9,297 nucleotides of DNA from Deltaproteobacteria bacterium (GCA_015233295.1 JADFYC010000104.1:1-9297); one strand, 5' to 3'. Numbered from the stretch's first letter, positions 1 through 6,675 are shown. The notes: generated from the letters alone by a model not told the origin. Program-made: numbers and translations.

Positions 1-154
1 TTAACTATGGATAAGGCGATACTGTTAATTTAGATACACCTTTTGTTATAATTGTTACCATAATAACTAAGAGTGGGGACCACTATATCAATTTTATATC
101 TCGCAGATTAGTTTTGCAAGAAGCTAGGGTAACAGGCATATATGGTCAGCCCAG
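1..154. other. AT-rich non-coding region upstream of the nuclease-fold gene
   Basis: No credible coding region is visible. The stretch is clearly richer in A+T than the genes to its right. A perfect TATAAT lies at 47-52, with only a weak -35 candidate (TGTTAA at 23-28, 18-base spacer), so a promoter for the following gene is possible but not well supported. A nine-codon ORF starts at ATG 142 and overlaps the start of the next gene in another frame; it has no clear ribosome-binding site and I do not call it a gene. Confidence 0.4.
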
Positions 155-1153
155 ATGAATGCCTTAACTAACGCCAGGATCGTACCGGAGGAGAAACCAG
201 GCCGGCGCGGTTCCGACGAGCCATTTTATCGATTAATGCGAGCGTCAGGTGATGCGGTGCTGCGGCTGTTAGGAGTGGCCGCGGGATACCCGTACAAGCT
301 GCAAGCCGAGACCCTTAAGGCCAAGCGCGTATCCCCGGATTTGGTGGCCATACCGGTAACAGGGCAAGGTAACTTGGTTTTTCTGGAGTTCCAGGGATAC
401 CCTGATCCCTTTATCCGGCACCGGCTGGCCGCCGCGGCACTGCTGTACTGTTGCCATAATGATTACCGTGGCCCCTTCACCCTGGCCGTAATCTACACCG
501 AACGGTCTTGTTCCGATGCGGCTCTACGTCTTAAAGGCGTAGATGGCGAGGGCAACCCGACTATTCAGGGGTGGCCCCGGGAGATTATTTTGGAGGAACT
601 TCGGGACGAAGAGTTGGCGGACATTAACCCGGAGCTGCTGGTCCTGGCGCCATACACCGTTCCAAAAAATCTACCGAAAGATGATTTAGCGGTGCGTGTC
701 AAGGGCTGGGGCGAACGAGTCAAGGACCTTGATCCAGAACGACGGCCGACGGAACTTATTGATCTCATGGCCATATTTCTGCTCAACCGGTTCCGTAACA
801 TCACCAGAGAGGAGGTTCTCGCCATGATGAACTTTGATTTGGCCGACACGGCTGCCGGCCGTGATATTCGCTGGTTGGGCTTCCAGGAAGGCCGGGAAGA
901 GGGCCGGGAAGAGGGTCTGGAAAAGGGCCGGGAAGAAGGCCGAGTAGATGAAGCCAGGGAAAACCTCCTGGATCTCCTGTCTGTCAGGTTTGGGCCGGTT
1001 TCACAAGACGTTTCCCTGAGAATAGGGCAAGTAGGAGATCTAAACGTACTCAAGGACCTTTTGCGGGCAGTCATCCAAGTCCCGGACCTGGCGGCTTTCC
1101 AATCAAAATTGCCGGAGCTGACCGCAGGTCCAGACCCGTCAAAAAATAATTGA
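155..1153 (+). CDS. DUF2887/Rpn-like PD-(D/E)XK nuclease-fold protein with DUF4351-like tail
   Basis: This 332-residue protein resembles the DUF2887/Rpn (recombination-promoting nuclease, transposase_31-like) group. The N-terminal half carries the fold signature: Asp62 in SPDLVA, a short hairpin, then Glu78-x-Gln80 in FLEFQG, which fits the D...ExQ/K active site. Residues about 245-263 form a charged linker of EGREEGREEGLEKGREEGR type. The tail from about 268 (LLDLLSVRFG, then leucine-rich helices) resembles DUF4351, common at the C-terminus of these proteins. Known Rpn members are DNA endonucleases that stimulate RecA-independent recombination; whether this one cuts DNA is inference. The ATG at 155 is the only usable start, because the frame is closed by TAG at 125-127 and no other ATG, GTG or TTG lies between. 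The ribosome-binding site is poor, suggesting low expression. It stands alone, with no transposon ends visible. The family call is from motif recognition, not a database search. Confidence 0.75.
   Translation: MNALTNARIVPEEKPGRRGSDEPFYRLMRASGDAVLRLLGVAAGYPYKLQAETLKAKRVSPDLVAIPVTGQGNLVFLEFQGYPDPFIRHRLAAAALLYCCHNDYRGPFTLAVIYTERSCSDAALRLKGVDGEGNPTIQGWPREIILEELRDEELADINPELLVLAPYTVPKNLPKDDLAVRVKGWGERVKDLDPERRPTELIDLMAIFLLNRFRNITREEVLAMMNFDLADTAAGRDIRWLGFQEGREEGREEGLEKGREEGRVDEARENLLDLLSVRFGPVSQDVSLRIGQVGDLNVLKDLLRAVIQVPDLAAFQSKLPELTAGPDPSKNN
888..942 (+). repeat. GGCCGGGAAGAG-type tandem repeat encoding the EGREEGREEG linker
   Basis: A short imperfect tandem repeat (GGCCGGGAAGAG and variants) lies inside the nuclease-fold gene and encodes repeated EGR/EEG units. 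Such EGR runs are typical of the linker between the nuclease core and the DUF4351-like tail in this family. Repeat length is a multiple of three, so copy-number changes would lengthen or shorten the linker without breaking the frame. Confidence 0.7.
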
Positions 1154-1236
1154 TGCGCGGCAAAAGCGGCAGGTAAGGGTATCTGAACCACGATTACGCT
1201 GATTGACTAATGGGCTATGATGTTTGTGGAAGTTCA

Positions 1237-1392
1237 TCACCCGTCTGAAACGGCTCCCAGGCCAAACATAGACTCCCATGGCCGGTCCGATGGCTGATAA
1301 GCCGCTATCCCGCTTAGATCGTAGTCTTCGTCATAATCAGCGGAATCACAGTCCAGTTCAGACAGGTTGGGTAGGATGACGAATATTTTCAT
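1237..1392 (-). CDS. Possible small acidic protein, 51 residues (doubtful)
   Basis: An ORF on the minus strand from ATG 1392 would give 51 residues beginning MKIFVILPNL, followed by an acidic stretch (DCDSADYDEDYDLSG) and ending MFGLGAVSDG. A longer version would start at 1434. I recognise no family. For it: the composition looks protein-like and it lies in an otherwise empty gap. Against it: only a weak GAAAAG ribosome-binding site, no promoter, and overlap of its start region with the plus-strand promoter area. It may equally be chance or a decayed gene. Confidence 0.2.
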   Translation of the reverse strand: MKIFVILPNLSELDCDSADYDEDYDLSGIAAYQPSDRPWESMFGLGAVSDG

Positions 1393-1403
1393 AAGCTTTT
1401 CGC

Positions 1404-1432
1404 TTGACAAAAAAAGGCCGCCGGGATAAAAC
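1404..1432 (+). promoter_or_regulatory. Candidate sigma70 promoter (upstream one)
   Basis: A perfect TTGACA at 1404-1409 is followed after 17 bases by TAAAAC at 1427-1432, which matches TATAAT at four of six positions. It points toward the secreted-protein gene but lies some 350 bases from its start codon. It may be a second, weaker promoter for that gene. Confidence 0.35.
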
Positions 1433-1466
1433 AACGCTGCAATGCAATGAGGCGAATAATTTTAAC

Positions 1467-1496
1467 TTGACATCAACGCAGGTTTTGTGGTAAAAG
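1467..1496 (+). promoter_or_regulatory. Candidate sigma70 promoter for the secreted-protein gene
   Basis: A perfect TTGACA at 1467-1472 is followed after 18 bases by TAAAAG at 1491-1496 (four of six matches to TATAAT). No other gene on this strand begins before 1789, so it most plausibly drives the secreted-protein gene with a leader of roughly 285 bases. Confidence 0.45.
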
Positions 1497-1525
1497 CCTT
1501 AACCAATGCCAATAATTAAGTACTT

Positions 1526-1557
1526 CGGCGGCGGCGATGAACCTACTCCCCGCCCCG
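1526..1557 (+). promoter_or_regulatory. GC-rich hairpin in the presumed 5' leader
   Basis: CGG 1526-1528 and GGCGG 1530-1534 can pair with CCGCC 1550-1554 and CCG 1555-1557, giving eight G-C pairs with one bulged C and a 15-base loop. No T-run follows, so it is not an intrinsic terminator. Near the 5' end of a transcript from the 1467-1496 promoter it could act as a stabilising stem-loop or as part of a regulatory structure. Confidence 0.35.
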
Positions 1558-1701
1558 AATAAATTTGCTGACAAGTTACAACTTCAGGTAATAAAGGGGA
1601 AAAAGCGAAAGGAGGTGCCGAAACGGGGGTTCATGGTAAGACAATAATAGACTGCGAGCTATCGATTTTTGAATTTAACTATAATACAACGAGAGGGGGT
1701 G

Positions 1702-1776
1702 ATGAGGTACACTCCGGAGGAACGTGGATTCGCAGCACTTAGTGGAGGGAAGCATTTCTTCGAATATACAATCTAG
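1702..1776 (+). CDS. Possible 24-residue leader peptide ORF
   Basis: ATG 1702 (or GTG 1699 directly before it) opens 24 codons, reading MRYTPEERGFAALSGGK and ending HFFEYTI, with TAG at 1774-1776. A purine-rich GAGAGGGGG lies immediately upstream, rather close to the start for an ideal ribosome-binding site. The stop codon overlaps AGGAGG (1775-1780), the ribosome-binding site of the secreted-protein gene at 1789, an arrangement that would allow translational coupling. I do not recognise the peptide, and it has no run of one amino acid typical of attenuation leaders. It may be a chance ORF within a purine-rich leader. Confidence 0.25.
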   Translation: MRYTPEERGFAALSGGKHFFEYTI

Positions 1777-1780
1777 GAGG
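1775..1780 (+). promoter_or_regulatory. Consensus Shine-Dalgarno AGGAGG
   Basis: A perfect AGGAGG sits eight bases before ATG 1789, in an A/T-rich spacer. It fixes that start codon and predicts efficient translation. Confidence 0.85.
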
Positions 1781-1788
1781 TTTTAATA

Positions 1789-3732
1789 ATGAAAAAGTTT
1801 TTCATCACATTAGCCGTCATCATGATGATCGGCCTTATGGCCACAGCAGCTATGGCCGCTCAAGGGGCCGACAGAAATAGACCCGGCGGCGCCGCCATCG
1901 TTGATTACTTTAATGCTACTGACAATGCGTTACAGACCATGTTCGCGGTACATAACATTCTCGCCGCTAACTGGATCAGAGTCCACTTCATCATTTATGA
2001 CCAAAATTCATTCAAATTGATCGACTTCACGATCACTTTGTCTCCCCATGACGTGGCTGCTTTCAACATCCAAAGCATCCCGGGCTCCAACGCCATCCGC
2101 ATTATCACCAAGTCCCTTCAACCCGGTGACTTGGTACCCGACACCGTCCCCGGCTTTGGTACGGACTGGGTTGCCGGCGGGCCAAAAGTTGGTTACATCA
2201 CCATGGTGGTCACCTCCGTCGGCCAGGGCGCCAGCGGTCCCACCGCTACGCCTCCCGCAGTTTGGGCGCCTTTGTGGTCCGGTGCTGCTTCCGTGCTGTC
2301 CAAAGGAAGATGGGGTCTCGTTCCTGACGCTCTGTTCATCACCACCTATTACCTGAACACGGCCGAACTTCACGGCGAGGCCATCAACGCCGTTCATTTC
2401 CAGGGCTTTGAAAATCTGCCCACCCCGAACACCACCGCCTATAACTTTGCCGATCCCTTTATCCGGAACGGCGCTGGCTTGGCCGTCGGTTTCAACGGTG
2501 GAGCTGGAAGTATTTATCCCCAGATCAACCCCAGAGCCGGTTTCACCGCAGCCAGTTCTTCCAACGGCCCGATTGGGAACCCCGGCTTAAACCTGGCGAT
2601 GTATAGTGACTACGCCTGTCTTGACGCCAACAGCCCATTTTTCCTGGATCCCTATGCCGGTCTACCCAAGTTTATCCCGGGCGGTACCGCTCCTATCACC
2701 ATCCAGTATAATGGCACCGGCGTTTCTACTCCCGCTGGGATCGGCGCCGACCTTCTGCCTCTGTTCGGTAGAGTTCCCGGTGGATCCAAGAGAGTCTTTA
2801 ACCAACTTAATGGCGTCACCACTACATTCTCTGATTGGTATGAGTGGGGAGCCGGCGCTGCCCAGTATGACGACCGTGACGATTTTAACGGCGCCGCTAT
2901 TGATTCCTTTGAACTGTATGTGACCGACGGCTGGGGCAACGTTGTAATTGGAAACAGCCCGCTCTTGGTCGACGGCTTGGCCCTGGTGCCCATGCCGACC
3001 CTCAGTCTGGCCGCGATGGGCCGGTGGAACCGTGATGCCACTTTGCAGATGAACAGTGACCTGATCACCTGCTTCCCGTGTTCAAACCCGACCTCCAACA
3101 CCCCGATGTTCCCATTTAGAGGCAATGGTCGGAACCTGTATTACCTTACTTACAATGCTGAAGAATATCCCATTTCCGGCGTGATCGCCTTAGCCGAAGT
3201 GGCCATTACCCGTTTTGGAAAATCCACCGGTCAGATTCAGGTGCCTCTGGATAGCGACACCCAAGGGTGGGTGTGGGTGAGTTCTGGTAACTCTACCGCG
3301 GTATCTTATAGATCCGGCCTTCCGTTCAGTGGCTTCATTATGACCTATGCCGCTTCCAGCACGGCCAGATTCAGCACCTTGGCCGCTTTGATCGACTTGC
3401 TCGCTTCTAGAGTCGGTGCTTTCGGTAACTCCATGAACCAAATTCTAGCCTATGCAAATGCACCGAATCTTGGTGGCGAAGATATGTGGGCTGCTGACGC
3501 TGATCGGTCCATTATCCCCAGCAACCCGTTTGCTAATCCCGGTTACAATAAGTTCATGATCAACCCACTTAACATGTCCGGTGTGTGGGGCCCTGGTGGC
3601 AGCACGTTTAGCAATCCATCCAACAATCCTCCGTTCCAGCCTGTCTACAATGACGGTTCCGTGGCTGGTGGTACTGTCGGAGCTTTTGGCGGCCCTGGAA
3701 TACTAAAGAAGTCTTCCACTCCAACCATGTAA
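1789..3732 (+). CDS. Secreted protein of unknown function, 647 residues, probably abundant
   Basis: I do not recognise a named family. Residues 1-23 form a classical Sec signal peptide: MKKFF, a hydrophobic core rich in Ile/Met/Ala, and an AMA cleavage site before AQGAD. The mature protein is rich in Gly, Asn, Pro, Ala and aromatic residues and poor in Lys. Its first 130 residues (DYFNATDNALQTMFAVHN, then alternating hydrophobic segments up to NAIRIITKS) suggest a beta-sandwich. Only three cysteines are visible in the mature chain, two of them in TCFPCSN (about residues 425-431). There is no lipobox, C-terminal membrane anchor, sortase or PEP-CTERM signal; the C-terminus is GGPGILKKSSTPTM. 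The start is fixed by AGGAGG eight bases upstream. Strong ribosome-binding site, C-rich synonymous codons (ATC, TTC, GAC, AAC, GCC), a long leader and a strong terminator all suggest high expression as a single gene. A surface-layer, sheath or other structural exoprotein is possible but is only inference. Confidence 0.88.
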   Translation: MKKFFITLAVIMMIGLMATAAMAAQGADRNRPGGAAIVDYFNATDNALQTMFAVHNILAANWIRVHFIIYDQNSFKLIDFTITLSPHDVAAFNIQSIPGSNAIRIITKSLQPGDLVPDTVPGFGTDWVAGGPKVGYITMVVTSVGQGASGPTATPPAVWAPLWSGAASVLSKGRWGLVPDALFITTYYLNTAELHGEAINAVHFQGFENLPTPNTTAYNFADPFIRNGAGLAVGFNGGAGSIYPQINPRAGFTAASSSNGPIGNPGLNLAMYSDYACLDANSPFFLDPYAGLPKFIPGGTAPITIQYNGTGVSTPAGIGADLLPLFGRVPGGSKRVFNQLNGVTTTFSDWYEWGAGAAQYDDRDDFNGAAIDSFELYVTDGWGNVVIGNSPLLVDGLALVPMPTLSLAAMGRWNRDATLQMNSDLITCFPCSNPTSNTPMFPFRGNGRNLYYLTYNAEEYPISGVIALAEVAITRFGKSTGQIQVPLDSDTQGWVWVSSGNSTAVSYRSGLPFSGFIMTYAASSTARFSTLAALIDLLASRVGAFGNSMNQILAYANAPNLGGEDMWAADADRSIIPSNPFANPGYNKFMINPLNMSGVWGPGGSTFSNPSNNPPFQPVYNDGSVAGGTVGAFGGPGILKKSSTPTM

Positions 3733-3757
3733 TGACAACACTTGCTTGAATTAAATC

Positions 3758-3785
3758 GGGGGGGCCTAGCCCCCCCAAGTTTTTT
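3758..3785 (+). terminator. Strong rho-independent terminator
   Basis: Seven G (3758-3764) pair with seven C (3770-3776) around a CCTAG loop, and six T follow at 3780-3785. It begins 26 bases after the stop codon of the secreted-protein gene. It should insulate that gene from the methyltransferase gene downstream. Confidence 0.93.
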
Positions 3786-3944
3786 GGGGAACCTGATCCC
3801 AGGAGACAGCATTTCTGAAGTTCCTTGTCGCCAACGTCCGGAACGGGCTCAGTGACATGCTCGAGGGGTTGCCGTTGAACTCTAATGGGACACCGTTCTC
3901 CTAAACTCAAACACTGATGAAGTATCTCCAAGCCAGGTTGATTC

Positions 3945-4664
3945 GTGCGTGAACTTATCCGGGATTTTGTCAGGATCTGTAATGAACACCTGACCATACT
4001 TGAGCCCATTTACGAATTTGGCTCCCTGCAGGTACAGGGCCAAGAGGGGTTTTCCGACTTGCGCCCTTTGTTTCCGGGCCGGGAATACCTCGGCGCAGAT
4101 ATCCGCCCCGGTCTCGGGGTAGATTTGATTCTTGATCTGCATGATATCGACCTGCCGACCGCTTCGGTCGGTGCAGTTATCCTCATGGATACCCTGGAGC
4201 ATGTGGAATATCCCAGGAAGGCCATGGATGAAATCAATAGGGTTCTCAAACCGGACGGTTTGGTTTTGATCAGTTCTGTAATGGCCTTTCCGATTCACGA
4301 ATACCCCAGTGACTACTGGAGATTCACACCCGCAGGATTTGCCAGTCTGCTCAATAAGTTTCCTTTCTCCCTCGTCGAGTTTGCCGGAGTTCCCAGTTTT
4401 CCTCATACGGTGGTGGGCGTTGGCGCAAATAGTCCACCCGGAGCTTCAGTCCTTCTTAGGCTGCGCCAAGACCTCACAACCTGGAAAGAAACCTGGGATA
4501 ATCCGATCGAGTTTCATGCCAAAATAGACTCTCCAGATGTCGTCCAGGCTTTGTTGGCCGAGAGGGAGGCCCGTCTTGAATTCGTCTACAATTCCTGGCC
4601 TTGGAAATTATCCATCGGCCTGGGGAGATGTCGGGGCGCAGTAAAACGATTTTTTTCTAAATGA
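3945..4664 (+). CDS. Class I SAM-dependent methyltransferase
   Basis: This 239-residue protein fits the Methyltransf_11/Methyltransf_23-type class I fold. A degenerate motif I is at YEFGSL (residues 23-28), an acidic end of strand 2 at LGADIRPG (Asp52) for the ribose of S-adenosylmethionine, a motif II region at DLHD (64-67), strand 4 with MDTLEHV (81-87), and strand 5 with LKPDGLVLISS (101-111). HEYPSDYWRFTP (118-129) is typical of methyltransferases found in glycan gene clusters. The substrate cannot be read; a sugar, lipid carrier or protein are all possible. GTG 3945 is the first in-frame start after TGA at 3939-3941, with a weak ribosome-binding site; no later start fits the fold as well. 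It lies 73-200 bases before the O-antigen ligase-family gene, depending on that gene's start, on the same strand, so the two may be cotranscribed. Confidence 0.8.
   Translation: MRELIRDFVRICNEHLTILEPIYEFGSLQVQGQEGFSDLRPLFPGREYLGADIRPGLGVDLILDLHDIDLPTASVGAVILMDTLEHVEYPRKAMDEINRVLKPDGLVLISSVMAFPIHEYPSDYWRFTPAGFASLLNKFPFSLVEFAGVPSFPHTVVGVGANSPPGASVLLRLRQDLTTWKETWDNPIEFHAKIDSPDVVQALLAEREARLEFVYNSWPWKLSIGLGRCRGAVKRFFSK
4155..4171 (+). other. Perfect 7-bp hairpin inside the methyltransferase gene
   Basis: CCGACCG (4155-4161) and CGGTCGG (4165-4171) form a perfect stem around a CTT loop; CTG/CAG can extend it past a two-base bulge. It is fully coding (DLPTASVG) and no T-run follows. It is likely incidental. 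Confidence 0.35.
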
Positions 4665-4708
4665 ACTTGCGCCCGCCGTTATCATCCTTTCATACCTGAT
4701 TCGTGCCT

Positions 4709-4723
4709 GACGGGAAATCCGTC
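4709..4723 (+). other. Small hairpin between methyltransferase and ligase-family genes
   Basis: GACGG and CCGTC form a five-pair stem with a five-base loop, followed by a pyrimidine-rich TTCGTCTT without a true T-run. It is too weak to call a terminator. It may slow polymerase or be chance. Confidence 0.25.
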
Positions 4724-4788
4724 TTCGTCTTAGGGCGATGCAAATAAAGAGGGCGCAGAGGTCTGCCCGGCTTTCGAAGGGGCGACAT

Positions 4789-6675
4789 GTGACCAAAGAA
4801 AAGGTCCTCTGGACTTTCACCGGTCAGCTTGATCTTTGCGGCCTGGATATTCTCAAAAGGTTGTTTATGCTGAGATTCCCCCTCACTCTTTCTGCCAGGT
4901 GGACCGTTCTCGGCCTCCTTTTCTTTCTCCTGTTTGTTGCTTACAACCCCTGGGGATATGACCCATTTCTGCTACCGAAAGAGGTTGCCGCTCTCTGGGT
5001 GTTACTGGCTTTCTGCGCTTTCGGAACCCATGCCCTTTTTTCCCTCCGTTTCCCCGAACTCCGGCTTTTTTTGGATAGGGTACCTGCCGGCCTTCCGATC
5101 TTATTGATTTTGACCTGGTGTCTATTCCTCGTTCCGTCGTCTTCTTCTCCGCTTCTTTCGATCCGTTTCTTTATTGTCATGGTTTTGTTAGTCTCCTTGT
5201 ATATTAGTTCGGCTGGAATATTGTCGACGGATTCTGTTTTTTTCTTGTGGGGTTGGTTATTGTTGGGCGGCGTGATAACTTCCCTGGCCGGATTGGCCCA
5301 ATACTACGGCTACATACCTGATACTTCCTTTGGTTATAAAGAAGTCCGGTCCACCGGTTTTTTTTTCGGTAATCCCAACCACTACGGTGGAGCCCTGGGA
5401 TGCCTTATTCCTCTGGGCCTTGGATTGATTTTCTCCAGGAAATTCTTCGCTTGGCGCTGGTTGATTATTTTCATCGTCGGATTATTGGTTTTTTCCCTTT
5501 TATATACTAAGACCTTAGGAGCTATTATTCCTGCCGCTGCGTCCACTTCCCTTTTTTTCATCGGGGTCCGGAATACTGTTCTTAAGGATATGCGGTGGCC
5601 TCGGAAGACATGGATTTTGGCCGGACTGGCTTTCGTGGTCTTGATCGGCCTCTTTTTGATGTTGTTGCATGAACGCTTAGGTCAAATTACCCGGTTGGTG
5701 TTGTCCCGCGATCTAAATCAGGCCATGTCCTATCGCTTGACAGCAGTTCAGACCGCCCTGGCTATGTTTGAAGACCGGCCTTTGATAGGCGTTGGTCCGG
5801 GAGGCTTTGTGGCCTCTTTTTTCGATTACAGATCATGGAATATCATCTTCGGTTCTGGGATAAATGATGATCCGGGCCTGTTTGAAACCGTTCACAATGA
5901 CCATCTGCAAATTTTGGTCGAACTCGGTCTTCCCGGTTTTCTTCTTTGGGTCTGGATATTAGTCTCTTTCGGGAAATATGTTGTTAGATCGCTGGGTCTT
6001 CCCGGGACTTCTGATGAGGTAAAGATAATTCTGATTTCAGGCGCCTCCAGCCTGTCTTTTTCGCTGCTCAATGCCTTGATTCATTTCCCGTTTCATGTGG
6101 CTACTTCTACCATCATACCGATATTTGTAATGGGCGGTATCGCTGGGGTTACTTCATTGCAATCCGATAAGGTGGCCACCCCAGGTCCCTTTAAGGCGAA
6201 CAATAGGCCGGCACACTTTATGGTGACCCTGTTTTTCGTATTTCTTGCTTTTTTGGCCTCAGCTCCCCTGGCGGGAGATATCATTTTCCGTCAAGGCCGA
6301 GATCACTTGGCCAATGCTTATAAGCTTCAGGCCACGTCTCCCGGCGAATATGATTCATTGGTACGCCGGGCTCTGAACGACTTCATCCTGGCTAAGAAGT
6401 TGAATCCCTACCACCCCATGACCAGACTTGGGCTGGCAGAAGTGTATAATAAGAAGAAAGATTACCCGTTGGCTTACGATCAAAATATTATCCTTGATTC
6501 TATTCAGCGAGACGAAGCATCTGTTTGTATGCTGGCCATCAGTTTGCATCACCGCGGCGATAATGTTCAAGCCCGGAGGCTCATTAACCGCGCTCTGGTT
6601 TTTAACCATCTGTATGCCCCCGGCTGGAATTGCCTGGAATATTTGGATAACCTGCCGGAAAACGCTAAACCCTGA
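4789..6675 (+). CDS. O-antigen ligase/polymerase (Wzy_C) family membrane protein with TPR-like tail
   Basis: An inner-membrane protein with about 12-13 hydrophobic helices, followed by a soluble helical tail. Residue numbers here count from ATG 4738. Family signatures are STGFFFGNPNHYGGALG (205-221), FEDRPLIGVGPGGF (344-357) and VHNDHLQILVELGLPG (385-400), the last two typical of Wzy_C. Members join glycans from undecaprenyl-diphosphate to lipid A core (WaaL), polymerise repeat units (Wzy), or transfer glycan to protein (PglL/PilO); which applies here cannot be read. Residues about 515-645 hold TPR-like helices (LGLAEVYNKKKDYPLAYDQ). Three starts are possible: ATG 4738 (no good ribosome-binding site), GTG 4789 (AAGGGG six bases upstream, chosen) and ATG 4867 (AAAAGG six bases upstream, placing the first helix near the N-terminus as is usual). 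The gene follows the methyltransferase on the same strand, fitting a surface-glycan function. Confidence 0.85.
   Translation: MTKEKVLWTFTGQLDLCGLDILKRLFMLRFPLTLSARWTVLGLLFFLLFVAYNPWGYDPFLLPKEVAALWVLLAFCAFGTHALFSLRFPELRLFLDRVPAGLPILLILTWCLFLVPSSSSPLLSIRFFIVMVLLVSLYISSAGILSTDSVFFLWGWLLLGGVITSLAGLAQYYGYIPDTSFGYKEVRSTGFFFGNPNHYGGALGCLIPLGLGLIFSRKFFAWRWLIIFIVGLLVFSLLYTKTLGAIIPAAASTSLFFIGVRNTVLKDMRWPRKTWILAGLAFVVLIGLFLMLLHERLGQITRLVLSRDLNQAMSYRLTAVQTALAMFEDRPLIGVGPGGFVASFFDYRSWNIIFGSGINDDPGLFETVHNDHLQILVELGLPGFLLWVWILVSFGKYVVRSLGLPGTSDEVKIILISGASSLSFSLLNALIHFPFHVATSTIIPIFVMGGIAGVTSLQSDKVATPGPFKANNRPAHFMVTLFFVFLAFLASAPLAGDIIFRQGRDHLANAYKLQATSPGEYDSLVRRALNDFILAKKLNPYHPMTRLGLAEVYNKKKDYPLAYDQNIILDSIQRDEASVCMLAISLHHRGDNVQARRLINRALVFNHLYAPGWNCLEYLDNLPENAKP

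Larger units (their letters stand above)
1154..1788. other. 635-base gap: promoters and long leader of the secreted-protein gene
   Basis: No strong gene is visible. The left part (1154-1400) holds no recognisable element except a weak acidic minus-strand ORF and a 13-base imperfect inverted repeat (1192-1204 with 1335-1347, one mismatch). The right part holds two sigma70-like promoter candidates (1404-1432 and 1467-1496), a GC-rich hairpin at 1526-1557, a perfect TATAAT at 1680-1685 without a convincing -35, several Shine-Dalgarno-like purine blocks, and a possible 24-codon ORF. If transcription starts just after 1496, the downstream gene has a leader of nearly 290 bases. I could not match this leader to a known riboswitch class. 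Confidence 0.55.

Noticed and set aside
155..1153. Insertion sequence around the Rpn-like gene
   Set aside because: No flanking terminal inverted repeats or target duplications are visible, and Rpn/DUF2887 genes usually stand alone.
565..1191. 208-codon minus-strand frame opposite the nuclease-fold gene
   Set aside because: The product is Ser/Arg-rich low complexity (RPSSRPS runs), the complement of the EGR repeat; the plus frame has recognisable family motifs.
2008..3441. Several other-frame ORFs within the secreted-protein gene
   Set aside because: They lack ribosome-binding sites and protein-like composition and reflect the biased codon use of the real gene.
4155..4176. Terminator within the methyltransferase gene
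   Set aside because: The stem is perfect but has no following T-run and is entirely coding.
3608..4406. Minus-strand frames across the terminator and the methyltransferase gene
   Set aside because: One runs through the G7/C7 terminator and both lie opposite a gene with clear methyltransferase motifs.
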